A DNA stretch of 64,000 bases from Agrobacterium larrymoorei. Its GTDB lineage: Bacteria; Pseudomonadota; Alphaproteobacteria; Rhizobiales; Rhizobiaceae. The stretch is from NCBI RefSeq assembly GCF_030819275.1, contig NZ_JAUTBL010000002.1, positions 1,056,501-1,120,500 on the forward strand. The letters are read 5' to 3'. Made by a program: the position numbers and the translations under genes. This document shows positions 53,611 to 63,384 of this stretch, piece after piece. Below the pieces are notes generated by a model, which was not told the origin of the DNA, did no database searches, and was given only the letters and a program-made list of their open reading frames with translations. Each line of letters begins with the position of its first letter. Within the stretch, counting starts at the first letter, position 1.

Positions 53611-55494
53611 TTATCCAGCCATGGCGTCTTCATATTCACTGGACAGCAAGAGCCACTGCTCTTCCGCGGCAGACAGTTTCGCTGCGGCTTCGCCGCGCTG
53701 CTTTACCTTCTCCGCTGCCTTGGCAGGGGCCTTTTCATAGAGCGTCGGATCGGCGAGCTCCGTATCGAGCGCTTGAATCTGCTTCTCAAGCTTTGCCGTC
53801 AAGGATTCGATTTCGTTGATCTTTTTCTTCAGCGGCGCAAGCTGGGCGCGCTTTTCGGCATTGGCTTTGCGCTGATCGGCCTTGGATGCCTGATCGTTGG
53901 CGGCATCCACCTTCTCGTCCTTCTTCTTGCCGGACGCGATGACGATGTCGCGATATTCTTCCATATCGCCTTCGAAGCTCGTTACCGTGCCATTGTTGAC
54001 CAGCCAGAGACGGTCAACGGTGGCTTCGATGAGATGCCGGTCGTGCGAAATCAGGATGACGGCGCCGTCGTAATCGTTCAGGGCCTCGATCAGCGCGCGA
54101 CGGCTGTCGATGTCCAGATGGTTGGTCGGTTCGTCGAGGATCAGCAGGTTCGGCGCGTGGAAGGCGGCCAGGCCCATCAGCAGACGCGCCTTTTCGCCAC
54201 CAGACAGATCCTTGGCAGCGGTCGACATCTTTTCCGTCGCAAGGCCCATCTGCGCCACACGTGAACGCACCTGTGCTTCCGCCGCCTGCGGCATAAGCTT
54301 GCGCACATGCTCTACCGGGGTCTCGTTGGGCACCAGATCATCCAGCTGGTGCTGAGCAAAGAAGCCGATCTTGAGGCCCGGCGCGACACGCAGATCGCCT
54401 GCCTGTGCGGGCAGGCGGCCGGAAATGAATTTGGCGAATGTGGACTTGCCGTTGCCGTTGGAGCCGAGCAGCGCAATGCGGTCATCATTGTCGATGCGGA
54501 GATTCAGACCTTTGAGAATCGGCTTGCCCGGTTCGTAACCGACGACACCGCCCTGAATGGCGACGATGGGCGAGGCGGGCTGCTTTTCTGGTTCCGGAAA
54601 GGTGATCGGCTGGACATGATCTTCGATAACGGCGGCAACCGTGCCCATCCGCTCCAGCGCCTTGATGCGGCTCTGCGCCTGCTTGGCCTTGGAGGCCTTA
54701 TAGCGGAAGCGGTCGATATAGCTCTGCAGATGCTTTCGCGCCGCATCGCTCTTGGCCTTTGCCTTCATCTGCAACTCGTCGGCTTCCGCCTTTTGCCGTT
54801 CGAAGGAATCATAGCCGCCGCGATAGAAGGTCAGCTTCTTCTGATCGAGATGAATGATCGAATTGACCGCATTGTTCAAAAGATCGCGGTCATGGCTGAT
54901 GATGATGACGGTGTGCGGATAGCGGCGGATATAGTCTTCCAGCCAGAGCGTGCCTTCCAGATCGAGATAGTTGGTCGGTTCGTCGAGCAGCAGCAGATCT
55001 GGCTCGGCGAAGAGAACCGAGGCGAGCGCCACACGCATGCGCCAGCCACCGGAAAAGGAAGAGGCGGGGCGCAACTGCGCCTCCTGATCGAAGCCGAGAC
55101 CGGCGAGAATGGCCGATGCGCGCGCTTCCGCCGAATGCGCGTCGATATCGACAAGCCGCATCTGGATTTCGGCGATCCTGTTCGGATCGGTTGCGGTTTC
55201 TGCTTCCCGCAACAGCGCTGCCCGTTCCTTGTCGGCAGCAAGCACGATGGAGATCAACGAATCCTCTGTGCCTGGCGCCTCCTGCGCCACCTGGCCGATG
55301 CGCGCATGCTTTGGAATGGTGACGCTGCCGCTTTCAGAGCCGAGATCGCCGGTGATGACGCGAAAGAGCGTCGATTTTCCCGCGCCATTGCGCCCCACGA
55401 GACCAGCCTTCACGCCATCGGGCAGTGAGACGCTGGCATTGTCGAGAAGCAGGCGGCCTGCGATACGGGCGGAAAGGTCGGTAATCGTAATCAT
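53611..55494 (-). CDS. ABC-F family ATPase
   Basis: A 627-aa soluble protein with two ATPase domains: Walker A GRNGAGKST and GSNGNGKST, signatures SFSGGWRMRVALA and DLSGGEKARLLMG, and Walker B LLLLDEPTNYLD and LLILDEPTNHLD. There is no membrane domain, a linker rich in Lys/Ala, and a C-terminal coiled coil, as in Uup/YheS-type ABC-F proteins. These act on ribosomes or nucleic acids rather than transport. ATG 55494 (MITITDLSARIAGR) has AAAAGG upstream and matches the family N-terminus. Confidence 0.92.
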   Translation of the reverse strand: MITITDLSARIAGRLLLDNASVSLPDGVKAGLVGRNGAGKSTLFRVITGDLGSESGSVTIPKHARIGQVAQEAPGTEDSLISIVLAADKERAALLREAETATDPNRIAEIQMRLVDIDAHSAEARASAILAGLGFDQEAQLRPASSFSGGWRMRVALASVLFAEPDLLLLDEPTNYLDLEGTLWLEDYIRRYPHTVIIISHDRDLLNNAVNSIIHLDQKKLTFYRGGYDSFERQKAEADELQMKAKAKSDAARKHLQSYIDRFRYKASKAKQAQSRIKALERMGTVAAVIEDHVQPITFPEPEKQPASPIVAIQGGVVGYEPGKPILKGLNLRIDNDDRIALLGSNGNGKSTFAKFISGRLPAQAGDLRVAPGLKIGFFAQHQLDDLVPNETPVEHVRKLMPQAAEAQVRSRVAQMGLATEKMSTAAKDLSGGEKARLLMGLAAFHAPNLLILDEPTNHLDIDSRRALIEALNDYDGAVILISHDRHLIEATVDRLWLVNNGTVTSFEGDMEEYRDIVIASGKKKDEKVDAANDQASKADQRKANAEKRAQLAPLKKKINEIESLTAKLEKQIQALDTELADPTLYEKAPAKAAEKVKQRGEAAAKLSAAEEQWLLLSSEYEDAMAG

Positions 55495-55585
55495 GCCAGC
55501 CTTTTGGCCGAGTTTCCCGGAGCTTGCAAGATGGGACAGAGGCAAGCCCCGCGCCATCATGGCCTTCTAAACGGAGGAGGTTGCC

Positions 55586-55612
55586 ATGCCGTCACGAAGA
55601 ACCCATTCATGA
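55586..55612 (+). other. Possible eight-codon leader ORF (MPSRRTHS)
   Basis: ATG at 55586 follows GGAGGAGG at optimal spacing. The frame ends in TGA that overlaps the ATG of the next gene (ATGA at 55609-55612). The downstream gene has no ribosome-binding site of its own, so translation may be coupled through this mini-ORF. Confidence 0.4.
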
Positions 55613-56367
55613 GCCGAATTCTCCCGCCCATCTTGAACCTTGTCAGGCTCGTCCTTTCTCAGGCGATCGTGCTTTGTGGTTTCGTCCTTGTGCAGCGCAT
55701 GGGCTGGCGGCTGCCACTCGGTCTTTTCGAAATTTTGCTGATTCAGGGTGTGCTCTCGGCGCTGATCGGGCGGCTTATTGGCCTCTGGTGGTTCTGGGTG
55801 CCCGTGCAAATTCTGCTGCCCTTTGCCGTCGTTTATAATGACGTCGTGCCGGCCTGGGCCTATGGCGTTGCCTTTATCGCCTGCGTGCTGGTCTTCTGGA
55901 ATGGTGCGAAGGAGCAGGTGCCGTTCTACATGACCAATCGCCAGACTTGGAAGGCGATCGGCGATCTTGTGGCGCGGCAAAATGCTCGCCGCGTGGCCGA
56001 TCTGGGCAGTGGTACCGGCGGCATCGTCACCTTCCTGGCAAAGCACCATCCCACCGTTCAGGTGGATGGTTATGAGACGGCGCCGCTCCTCACATTGGTC
56101 TCCAAGCTCTGGGTCGCGCTGATCCGGCGGCCCAATGCGGCAATCCGTTACAAAAGCCTGTGGGATGCAGACCTCTCTCAATATGATGTCGTCTACTGCT
56201 TCCTATCGCCGGTGCCGATGCCCGACCTGTATGAAAAAGCGAAGGCGGAGATGCGTTCTGGAACGATCCTCGTCTCGAACAGTTTCGAGGTCCCGGGCGT
56301 CGCCCCGCTTGAGATCCTGAGGGTTGATGACGCCCGCCAAACGAAGCTGTTTCTTTATCGCTTCTAA
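55609..56367 (+). CDS. Membrane-anchored class I SAM-dependent methyltransferase
   Basis: A 252-aa protein. Four hydrophobic helices fill the first ~100 residues (VRLVLSQAIVLCGFVLV, LGLFEILLIQGVLSALIGR). A methyltransferase domain with motif I VADLGSGTGGIVTFLA and DGYETAPLLT follows. The combined membrane-plus-methyltransferase layout is seen in uncharacterised proteobacterial proteins. The target is unknown; the lipid-side location hints at a membrane substrate. Divergent from the ABC-F gene. Confidence 0.78.
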   Translation: MSRILPPILNLVRLVLSQAIVLCGFVLVQRMGWRLPLGLFEILLIQGVLSALIGRLIGLWWFWVPVQILLPFAVVYNDVVPAWAYGVAFIACVLVFWNGAKEQVPFYMTNRQTWKAIGDLVARQNARRVADLGSGTGGIVTFLAKHHPTVQVDGYETAPLLTLVSKLWVALIRRPNAAIRYKSLWDADLSQYDVVYCFLSPVPMPDLYEKAKAEMRSGTILVSNSFEVPGVAPLEILRVDDARQTKLFLYRF

Positions 56368-56483
56368 CCGCGTCTCTACGCCGGAGTTCTCACTTCAAAC
56401 TCTGTGATGGCAGATATGAAGTCTGGTGGTTTGATTTTCGCCGCATCAGCCTGTTCAATGGGGTGAGAAAAACAGGAGTGACC

Positions 56484-57173
56484 ATGTCGATTACGCTTTA
56501 CACGCTTTGCGGCCGTGACATCAGCCGTCCGTTTTCGCCCCATTGCTGGAAGACGGTTCTGTCGCTGGCGCATAAGGGGCTGGATTTCGAAGAGCGTCCG
56601 CTCGCCTTCACCGCCATTCCCGGCATCGAGAACGGCTTTTCGAAAACCGTGCCGGTTCTGCGCGATGGCGACAGGCTGGTAAAGGACAGCTTCGACATCG
56701 CGGTCTATCTCGATGAGGCCTATCCCGATCAGCCGTCGCTCTTCAATGGGGAGGGTGGCAAAGCGCTTTCCCGCTTCGTCGAAAGCTGGTCGCAGACGCA
56801 ACTCCATCCGGCTATCGTCAGGATCGCGCTTCTCGATATTCATGACATGCTGGATGATCAGGATCAGGCCTATTTCCGCGAGAGCCGGACGAAAGCGCTG
56901 GGTGCCGCATTGGAAGAGGTGATCGCCGAGCGTGATGCAGAGATTGCAGCTTTTCCCGCACGTCTGGAGCCGATCCGTAAGATGCTCGGCCGTCAGCCGT
57001 TCCTCGGAGGCGAGAGCCCGCTCTTTGCCGACTATATCGTCTTCGGTGCGCTTCAGTGGTCGAGGGTCGCCAGCGGCGTCGATCTCTTTGGCGCGAAGGA
57101 TCCGGTGCGCGACTGGTTCGAGCGCTGCCTCGATCTGCACGGCGCGAAGGGGCGCAGTGTGACAGCGGCGTGA
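56484..57173 (+). CDS. Glutathione S-transferase family protein
   Basis: A 229-aa protein with an N-terminal thioredoxin-like domain (TLYTLCGRDISRPFSPHCWKTVLSL, KTVPVLRDGDRLVKDSFDIAVYLDE) and a C-terminal helical domain (PFLGGESPLFADYIVFGALQW). The VPVLxD and D-S pair bind glutathione. ATG 56484 follows CAGGAG. Resembles β-etherase/Ure2p-like bacterial GSTs, but the substrate is unknown. Confidence 0.88.
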   Translation: MSITLYTLCGRDISRPFSPHCWKTVLSLAHKGLDFEERPLAFTAIPGIENGFSKTVPVLRDGDRLVKDSFDIAVYLDEAYPDQPSLFNGEGGKALSRFVESWSQTQLHPAIVRIALLDIHDMLDDQDQAYFRESRTKALGAALEEVIAERDAEIAAFPARLEPIRKMLGRQPFLGGESPLFADYIVFGALQWSRVASGVDLFGAKDPVRDWFERCLDLHGAKGRSVTAA

Positions 57174-57275
57174 AATGTCGCTCGGCGCATGCCAATTACG
57201 GAAAGCCCCCTTGTTTTCGGGCGTTTGGGCGGGTAAACACCGCCCACTTTCTTTCTATGACAAGGAACCGCAATA

Positions 57276-57698
57276 ATGGCGATTGAACGCACATTCTCGA
57301 TGATCAAGCCGGACGCAACCAAGCGTAACCTCACTGGTGCCATCACCAAGGTTTTTGAAGAAAACGGCCTGCGCGTCATCGCATCCAAGCGCGTCTGGAT
57401 GAGCAAGCGCGAAGCAGAAGGCTTCTACGCCGTTCACAAGGAACGCCCTTTCTTCGGCGAACTGGTTGAAGGCATGACCTCTGGCCCGACCATCGTTCAG
57501 GTTCTGGAAGGCGAAAACGCCATCCTCAAGAACCGCGAAATCATGGGCGCGACCAACCCTGCACAGGCAGCAGAAGGCACGATCCGCAAGACCTTCGCTC
57601 TCTCCATCGGCGAGAACTCGGTTCACGGTTCCGACGCTCCGGAAACCGCTGCCCAGGAAATCGCCTACTGGTTCGCTGAAACCGAAATCGTTGGCTGA
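57276..57698 (+). CDS. ndk: Nucleoside diphosphate kinase
   Basis: A 140-aa enzyme equalising NTP pools. [18 protein letters not shown] start, catalytic histidine in [14 protein letters not shown], and the [20 protein letters not shown] loop. Strong codon bias; AAGGA ribosome-binding site. Ends ahead of a terminator. Confidence 0.98.
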   Translation: MAIERTFSMIKPDATKRNLTGAITKVFEENGLRVIASKRVWMSKREAEGFYAVHKERPFFGELVEGMTSGPTIVQVLEGENAILKNREIMGATNPAQAAEGTIRKTFALSIGENSVHGSDAPETAAQEIAYWFAETEIVG

Positions 57699-57731
57699 TT
57701 AATCGGCTGCAACGCTGAATGAATTGAAAAG

Positions 57732-57757
57732 CGGGGTCGGCAACGGCCCCGTTTTTT
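57732..57757 (+). terminator. Terminator after ndk
   Basis: A GC-rich stem (CGGGGTC / GGCCCCG, one imperfection) followed by TTTTTTATT, 33 nt past the ndk stop. Confidence 0.82.
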
Positions 57758-57799
57758 ATTGTGCTTACGCAGGCGGCGCCCGCACCGTAAAGCGGGCAT

Positions 57800-57830
57800 A
57801 AAAAAACCGGGCGCCATGCACCCGGTTTTT
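57800..57830 (-). terminator. Terminator after bamE
   Basis: A 10-bp stem AAAAACCGGG / CCCGGTTTTT with a 9-nt loop; the minus strand continues TTTATGC for a run of seven T. It ends the bamE transcript and faces ndk. Confidence 0.85.
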
Positions 57831-57852
57831 GATCTGGAAACAGTTGGCCGTC

Positions 57853-58392
57853 TTAGAAAACGCTGTTGTTGCCGCCGAGCATGCTCTTGGCGATACCGGC
57901 ACCGGCAGGGCCACCGGAAAGCAGCTGCTGCAGGAAGGTGAGGTCCTTGCCGCCCGTCGGCGTGGTGCGCGAGATGCTGTCGAAGACCTTGCCGTCCTGA
58001 AGGGTGTAGTTCGCCTTCTGGGAGACGACTCCGTTCTTGTCGAAATAGATCGCAAGAATGTTCTGCTCGACGAGCTGCGGTTTCATGAAAGCTGCCCTGC
58101 GAACACGCTTCTGCGAGATGTAGTAGAACACCTCATTGCCGAATGTTGCCGTCGTCGACGGCGTACCCATGGTCAGCAGCACCTGTTCGCGGCTGGAGCC
58201 GACGGGGATCAGCTGCAGCGACTGTTCGTCCAGCACATAGCCGTTATGGAAAACGTCCGTGGTGCTGGAGCAGGCCGTCAGCAGGCTCGAGGCAACAACA
58301 ACGGCGATGGCGGCTTTGCTCAGAAACTTGGTCTTTCCGGCCGACTTCTGCTTGTTCACCTGCGTTTCCCCGACTGCGATCATGAATGGCAC
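57853..58392 (-). CDS. bamE: BamE/SmpA-like outer-membrane assembly lipoprotein
   Basis: A 179-aa protein. A long n-region and helix precede the lipobox (SSLLTAC), then FHNGYVLDEQSLQLIPVGSSREQVLLTMGTPSTTATFGNEVFYYISQKR, the SmpA/OmlA signature. The tail ends with Gly-rich LLSGGPAGAGIAKSMLGG. It belongs to the β-barrel assembly machinery. The first ATG (58392) or the one three codons later are both near GGAAGG. Confidence 0.9.
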   Translation of the reverse strand: MPFMIAVGETQVNKQKSAGKTKFLSKAAIAVVVASSLLTACSSTTDVFHNGYVLDEQSLQLIPVGSSREQVLLTMGTPSTTATFGNEVFYYISQKRVRRAAFMKPQLVEQNILAIYFDKNGVVSQKANYTLQDGKVFDSISRTTPTGGKDLTFLQQLLSGGPAGAGIAKSMLGGNNSVF

Positions 58393-58657
58393 CTTCCGGC
58401 ATTGCGTGTTGTACCGCTTCTGTACACACGATTATGTCAATCCGGGGACAGGAATTCCCCGTTTCACCATGGAATGCAACATGTTTCAGAAACCGGCACC
58501 GCCTCCTGGCGCCTATCCTTGACTGTTTCAGCACGATGATGAACGTGACTGACACGGCATTGCAATTCTCGGATGCTTCGGTAAACCAGCTTTGACAATC
58601 ATGCAACAAGTGCGATGGGCGAGACACGATTTCGTCGGTCGATATTCGGATTTTTCG

Positions 58658-59197
58658 ATGGTTTTTGGGCTTTTCAGAAAGAAAAACAACAATCGCGCCA
58701 TCGTTGACCGCCAATATTCAATATTGACGCAGGCCGCTCGCCAGCCGGGCTTCTATCTGCACATGGGCGTTCCGGACACGGTCATGGGCCGCTTCGAAAT
58801 GCTGGCAGTCGTCATGATTCTGTATTTTCGCCGCACCAAAGGCGCATCGGTCAGCGGCCAGGAAATCGCCCAGGAGATCGTTGATGCCTTCTTCCAGGAT
58901 CTCGACCATTCGATGCGGGAACTGGGGATCGGCGACCAGGGCGTGCCGAAGCGGATGAAGAAATTTGCTGGCATGTTTTATGGCAGGCTGGAATCCTATG
59001 CCGCTGCAATCGACGGTGCGGATGCCGATGCACTTGCGGCAGCGCTCCGTCGCAATATATATCCCCAGGCAGATGAGGCCGCGCCGGATATGCGCGCGCT
59101 TTCGAAATGGATGATGTCGGCGTCGGAGATGCTGTCTGCGCAGCCGGAAGACGCTGTAGCGACGGGAACTGTCACGCTGCCTTCACCGGATTTGTGA
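58658..59197 (+). CDS. Ubiquinol-cytochrome c chaperone (CBP3) domain protein
   Basis: A 179-aa protein beginning MVFGLFRKKNNNRAIVDRQYSILTQAAR, with DTVMGRFEMLAVVMILYFRR and FFQDLDHSMRELGIGD, matching the CBP3-like domain of alphaproteobacteria. The mitochondrial homologue helps assemble cytochrome bc1. The open frame starts at TTG 58592, but conserved sequence begins at 58658. It precedes the YceD-like gene by 8 nt. Confidence 0.85.
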   Translation: MVFGLFRKKNNNRAIVDRQYSILTQAARQPGFYLHMGVPDTVMGRFEMLAVVMILYFRRTKGASVSGQEIAQEIVDAFFQDLDHSMRELGIGDQGVPKRMKKFAGMFYGRLESYAAAIDGADADALAAALRRNIYPQADEAAPDMRALSKWMMSASEMLSAQPEDAVATGTVTLPSPDL

Positions 59198-59205
59198 GGT
59201 TTTCA

Positions 59206-59769
59206 ATGAAATCGCCCCATGCGGCCAATGATGACGCGCCCTTTTCCTATCCCGTCAAGGTAGGTCATATTTCTGCCAATCCGGTCAGGATTGGTCTCGA
59301 GGCAAGCCCGGAAGAGCTGAAGGCGCTGGCAAAATTCTGGGATGTCCTGTCGGTGGATTATCTCAAAAGCGAATTGCAGGTCACCCGTTGGAAAAGGGAC
59401 GGGATCAGGATCAAGGGTCAGGTGCAGGCCGGTATCACGCAGGCTTGTGTGGTAACGCTTGAGCCCGTGCCGAGCGTGATCGACGAAAAGGTTGAGCAGA
59501 TTTTCGTGCCGGAAGGCTCGAAGCTCGCGCGCATGACGACGAATGATGACGGTGAGATCGTGCTCGATCCGGACGGTCCGGATATTCCCGATCAGTTTGT
59601 CGGTGACACGATCGATGTCGGCGTGGTCGTTGCGGAATTTGCCGCTCTGGCAATTGATCCCTATCCGCGAAAAGACGGTATCGATTTCGACGGATACGGC
59701 GAGAAGACGCCGATGGAAGACAAAAAACCTTCGCCCTTCGCGGTGTTGAAAGATTGGAAAAAAGACTGA
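59206..59769 (+). CDS. YceD-like (DUF177) domain protein
   Basis: A 187-aa protein whose middle reads VQAGITQACVVTLEPVPSVIDEKVEQIF and AEFAALAIDPYPRKDG, the DUF177 signature. Bacterial relatives lie before rpmF or plsX and affect 23S rRNA accumulation. ATG 59206 follows GAGG. It sits upstream of plsX–fabH, the conserved order, though rpmF is absent here. Confidence 0.85.
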   Translation: MKSPHAANDDAPFSYPVKVGHISANPVRIGLEASPEELKALAKFWDVLSVDYLKSELQVTRWKRDGIRIKGQVQAGITQACVVTLEPVPSVIDEKVEQIFVPEGSKLARMTTNDDGEIVLDPDGPDIPDQFVGDTIDVGVVVAEFAALAIDPYPRKDGIDFDGYGEKTPMEDKKPSPFAVLKDWKKD

Positions 59770-59868
59770 ATGCCTTCGTAAGAAGCGAACAATTCAGTTG
59801 TAAGGCTGGGCGGAAACGGTATTTTCGCCCGAAAATTACCGCGCGGCGGTCAGAAGGATCAGGGACGA

Positions 59869-60930
59869 GTGATCAGAATAGCAATTGACGTCATGGGTGG
59901 GGACCACGGCCCTGATGTTGTCATACCCGGTGCTGCAAAGGCACTCGAGCGGCACAACGACGTGACATTCCTGCTCTATGGGCAGAAGAGCAAGTGCGAT
60001 CCTATTCTGGCGCAATATCCTCGTCTGATGGAGAAGTCCGAGTTCTTCGACTGCGAAGTCTCGGTTGCCATGGATGAAAAGCCTAGCCAGGCACTTCGTC
60101 GCGGTCGTTACGTCTCCAGCATGTGGCGCGCCATTGAAGCGGTCAAGGTGGGCGAGGCGGATGTGGCCGTTTCTGCCGGCAACACCGGTGCGCTGATGGC
60201 CATGGCGAAATTCTGTTTGCGCACCATGGCGCGGATCGAACGTCCCGCGATTGCCGGCATCTGGCCCACGCTACGTGGCGAGAGCATCGTTCTCGATATC
60301 GGCGCGACAATTGGTGCGGACTCCCAGCAGCTTCTGGACTTTGCCCTGATGGGCGGTGCCATGGCGCGTGCGCTGTTCGATGTCGATCGCCCGACGGTCG
60401 GCCTTCTCAATGTCGGCGTTGAAGAGGTCAAGGGACAGGAAGAGGTCCGCGAAGCCGGTCGCCTCATTCGTGAAGCCGATCTCGCCACCATCGACTACCG
60501 CGGTTTCGTCGAAGGCGACGATATCGGCAAGGGTACTGTCGATGTCGTCGTTACCGAAGGCTTTACCGGCAATATTGCACTGAAGGCCGCAGAAGGCACG
60601 GCACGCCAGATCACGACTTTGCTGCGCGAAGCCATTTCCCGCAGCTTCATCGCGAAGATCGGCTATCTTCTGGCGAAGAGCGCATTCGATGTGCTGCGTG
60701 AGAAGATGGACCCGCGCAAGGTCAATGGCGGCGTGTTCCTGGGGCTGAATGGTATCGTGATCAAGAGCCACGGCGGTACGGATGCACTCGGTTTCGCCTC
60801 CGCCATCGATGTCGGCTACGACATGGTGCATAATGGCCTGACCGCCAAGATCGAAAATGATTTGAAAGCATACCACGCAAGAAGACTTCCGCCTCCGGCG
60901 CCTGAAGCTCTCGTGGTTGATGAGGAATAA
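59869..60930 (+). CDS. plsX: Phosphate acyltransferase PlsX
   Basis: A 353-aa enzyme forming acyl-phosphate from acyl-ACP for phospholipid synthesis. [36 protein letters not shown] and [23 protein letters not shown] are diagnostic. GTG start with AAGGATCAGG upstream. A GGGCG…CGCCC hairpin lies in the 100-nt gap before it. Followed 3 nt later by fabH. Confidence 0.97.
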   Translation: MIRIAIDVMGGDHGPDVVIPGAAKALERHNDVTFLLYGQKSKCDPILAQYPRLMEKSEFFDCEVSVAMDEKPSQALRRGRYVSSMWRAIEAVKVGEADVAVSAGNTGALMAMAKFCLRTMARIERPAIAGIWPTLRGESIVLDIGATIGADSQQLLDFALMGGAMARALFDVDRPTVGLLNVGVEEVKGQEEVREAGRLIREADLATIDYRGFVEGDDIGKGTVDVVVTEGFTGNIALKAAEGTARQITTLLREAISRSFIAKIGYLLAKSAFDVLREKMDPRKVNGGVFLGLNGIVIKSHGGTDALGFASAIDVGYDMVHNGLTAKIENDLKAYHARRLPPPAPEALVVDEE

Positions 60931-60933
60931 CCA

Positions 60934-61905
60934 ATGATCCGCTCTATTGTACGTGGCTTCGGAGCGGCGCTGCCGAAGCGGGTTGTGACGAACCAGGAAA
61001 TCGAAGGCATCGTCGAGACCTCGGACGAGTGGATCGTTCAGCGCACCGGCATCAAGCAGCGCTACATTGCAGGCGAGGGCGAGACATCGGCATCGCTCGG
61101 TGAGGCTGCAGCCCGTGCGGCCTTGGACAATGGCGGGCTGAAGCCCGAAGACATCGATCTCATCATTGTTGCCACATCCACACCCGACAACACGTTTCCG
61201 GCAACCGCAGTGAACATCCAGAACCGCCTTGGCATCACTGGCGGCTTTGCGTTTGACGTTCAGGCCGTTTGCTCCGGCTTCGTCTATGCAATGGCGACGG
61301 CCGATCTCTACATTCGCGGCGGCATGGCAAAGCGCGTGCTGGTCATCGGTGCCGAAACCTTCTCGCGCATTCTCGACTGGAAGGATCGCACCACCTGCGT
61401 TCTTTTCGGCGATGGCGCCGGTGCTGTCATCCTGGAAGCAGGCGAGGGCGAAGGCAAGACCTCCGACCGGGGCGTGCTGACCTCCCATCTGCGTTCGGAT
61501 GGCGCGCACAAGGAAAAGCTTTACGTCGATGGCGGGCCATCGACGACTGGCACTGTCGGTCATCTGCGCATGGAAGGCCGCGAAGTCTTCAAGCATGCCG
61601 TCGGCATGATCACGGACGTGATCGAGGCAGCCTTTGAGGCAACCGGCACCACGGCTGAGGATCTGGACTGGCTCGTTCCACACCAGGCCAATCGCCGCAT
61701 CATCGATGGCTCTGCGAAGAAGCTTGGCATTCCCCTGGAGAAGGTGGTCGTCACCGTCGATCTGCACGGAAACACCTCTGCGGCTTCCATTCCGCTGGCG
61801 CTCGCAACCGCTGCTGCCGATGGGCGCATCAAGCAGGGCGACCTCGTTATGCTGGAAGCGATGGGCGGCGGTTTTACCTGGGGCTCGGTGCTTCTGCGCT
61901 GGTAA
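60934..61905 (+). CDS. fabH: 3-oxoacyl-ACP synthase III
   Basis: Starts fatty-acid synthesis by joining acetyl-CoA and malonyl-ACP. The 323-aa protein has catalytic Cys in [12 protein letters not shown], His in [11 protein letters not shown] and Asn in [15 protein letters not shown]. Tightly linked to plsX, giving a lipid-precursor operon. Confidence 0.97.
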   Translation: MIRSIVRGFGAALPKRVVTNQEIEGIVETSDEWIVQRTGIKQRYIAGEGETSASLGEAAARAALDNGGLKPEDIDLIIVATSTPDNTFPATAVNIQNRLGITGGFAFDVQAVCSGFVYAMATADLYIRGGMAKRVLVIGAETFSRILDWKDRTTCVLFGDGAGAVILEAGEGEGKTSDRGVLTSHLRSDGAHKEKLYVDGGPSTTGTVGHLRMEGREVFKHAVGMITDVIEAAFEATGTTAEDLDWLVPHQANRRIIDGSAKKLGIPLEKVVVTVDLHGNTSAASIPLALATAAADGRIKQGDLVMLEAMGGGFTWGSVLLRW

Positions 61906-61945
61906 CGTTTCGGTGACGATCGAGCGCATTGGCCCGAAAGTCGAA

Positions 61946-62030
61946 ATCGATTTTCGGAAAAGCACGATGTGTCGATTCAAAAAGGTAAAGGCGTCCCTTG
62001 TGCGTCCTATAGGACGCACGGCGCTTTAAC
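61946..62030 (+). repeat. Palindromic intergenic repeat, copy B
   Basis: About 85 bp matching 43701-43785: ATCGATTTTCGGAAAAGCACGATG, then the perfect inner hairpin GTGCGTCC TATA GGACGCAC and GGCGCTTTAA. It fills most of the fabH–ihfA gap. Confidence 0.7.
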
Positions 62031-62154
62031 GTAAACCCTTGCCATCATTGCCGTAAATCCCTAAACGATTCTGGAAACATTCCTTGACCGCTGCCGTCAA
62101 CGGCAATAGTCTCAGGCGGTTTCCAGAACACAACAGAGATAAGCGCGGGGAAAA

Positions 62155-62493
62155 ATGGCCGGTAAAACTGTGACACGTGCGGATTTGGCCGAGTCTGTGT
62201 TTCGCAAGGTGGGTTTGTCCCGAACTGAATCCGCCGAGCTGGTCGAAACCGTCATTGACGAGATCTGTAATGCCATCACCCGTGGCGAGGTGGTGAAGCT
62301 CTCCTCCTTCGCAACCTTCCAGATCCGTGAAAAGAACGAGCGTATCGGTCGCAATCCGAAGACCGGCGAAGAAGTGCCGATTTCGCCGCGTCGCGTCATG
62401 ACCTTCAAGGCCTCCAACGTTCTGAAACAGCGCATCCTCAAGGCCCATGCATCGCGCAAGGCGAAGCAGAAGACCCAGAAGCCCGGCTCATAA
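62155..62493 (+). CDS. ihfA: Integration host factor subunit alpha
   Basis: A 112-aa HU/IHF protein: [21 protein letters not shown], then the β-arm region [20 protein letters not shown], whose proline intercalates at DNA kinks. Bends DNA as a heterodimer with IhfB. Basic tail [11 protein letters not shown]. Confidence 0.96.
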   Translation: MAGKTVTRADLAESVFRKVGLSRTESAELVETVIDEICNAITRGEVVKLSSFATFQIREKNERIGRNPKTGEEVPISPRRVMTFKASNVLKQRILKAHASRKAKQKTQKPGS

Positions 62494-62658
62494 AGAGGCT
62501 TCTTTCGACGCTATCCAAGCCCATTCTGATACCTCACTGCTTTTCTTCCTGTGAACATACTTGAATTTCAACCGTCAAGCCGTTGAAATAAAGACGATTC
62601 GCATCATACCTTGTCGTGTGTTTTGCAAACCTGTCATTTCGTCGGGTGGGAGTTAAGC

Positions 62659-63198
62659 GTGGATAAGAGTCCAGACGCCTTTAGAACGATCAGTGAAGTT
62701 GCGGACGATCTTGATCTGCCGCAGCACGTGCTGCGTTTCTGGGAAACCCGCTTTCCCCAGATCAAGCCGATGAAGCGCGGCGGCGGACGACGCTACTATC
62801 GCCCGGACGATGTCGATCTCCTGAAAGGCATCCGGCATCTGCTTTACGATCATGGATACACGATCAAGGGCGTGCAGAAACTTCTCAAGACCAATGGAAA
62901 CCGCTTCGTCGCGGCCATCGCGTCTGGCGACATGGCGACCATGGAAGCCATCATGGCTGCCAGCGGAGAGAAGCAGACCGCGGAGCCGCGCGTCGTGCAG
63001 CCGGACGAAGACGAAGTGGTAGGTCGCCCCAAGGCGAGGCCGAGCGGCCGCTTCTTTGGCTTCGGCGGAGGATCATCCGACGACACGCCGGAAATTTCCA
63101 TCGGCAAATCCAGCATCAGCAAGGATGATCGCGCCCTGCTGCAGGAGGCGCTCTTCGACCTTCTGGAATGCAAGCGCCTGCTCGATCAGGTGCGTTAA
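62659..63198 (+). CDS. MerR family transcriptional regulator
   Basis: A 179-aa protein with a MerR helix-turn-helix ([62 protein letters not shown]). A Gly/Asp-rich linker ([15 protein letters not shown]) and a short C-terminal helix follow. GTG at 62659 follows GGGAG. ihfA–merR linkage is standard in Rhizobiales. No cysteine-based effector site is obvious. Confidence 0.9.
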   Translation: MDKSPDAFRTISEVADDLDLPQHVLRFWETRFPQIKPMKRGGGRRYYRPDDVDLLKGIRHLLYDHGYTIKGVQKLLKTNGNRFVAAIASGDMATMEAIMAASGEKQTAEPRVVQPDEDEVVGRPKARPSGRFFGFGGGSSDDTPEISIGKSSISKDDRALLQEALFDLLECKRLLDQVR

Positions 63199-63279
63199 AC
63201 GGCCAGCGGACGCATAGCGAGCGGCGTTCTCCGTGACAACCGCTGCCACAGACGTCTCAGTTTTGGCTTGTGAGAGAGT

Positions 63280-63288
63280 TGTGGATAA
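63280..63288 (-). other. Perfect DnaA-box sequence
   Basis: TGTGGATAA on the plus strand, that is TTATCCACA on the minus strand. A single consensus box is expected by chance about once per 130 kb, so functional meaning is doubtful. Confidence 0.3.
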
Positions 63289-63384
63289 CGCCGCGACTCT
63301 CCAACGCAGATCGAATTTATCTCAAATGCCAACCTTTCGGAAACTCCTTCAGCGGATAATGCCCGCCTGAAAAGGAGTTGTTCT

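Noticed and set aside
60271..62019. 582-codon minus-strand open frame
   Set aside because: Antisense to plsX and fabH, both with complete catalytic motifs; no recognisable domain.
63280..63288. DnaA box as evidence of a replication origin
   Set aside because: A single box without a cluster, AT-rich unwinding element or origin-associated genes; dnaB proximity elsewhere in the window is not an origin marker.
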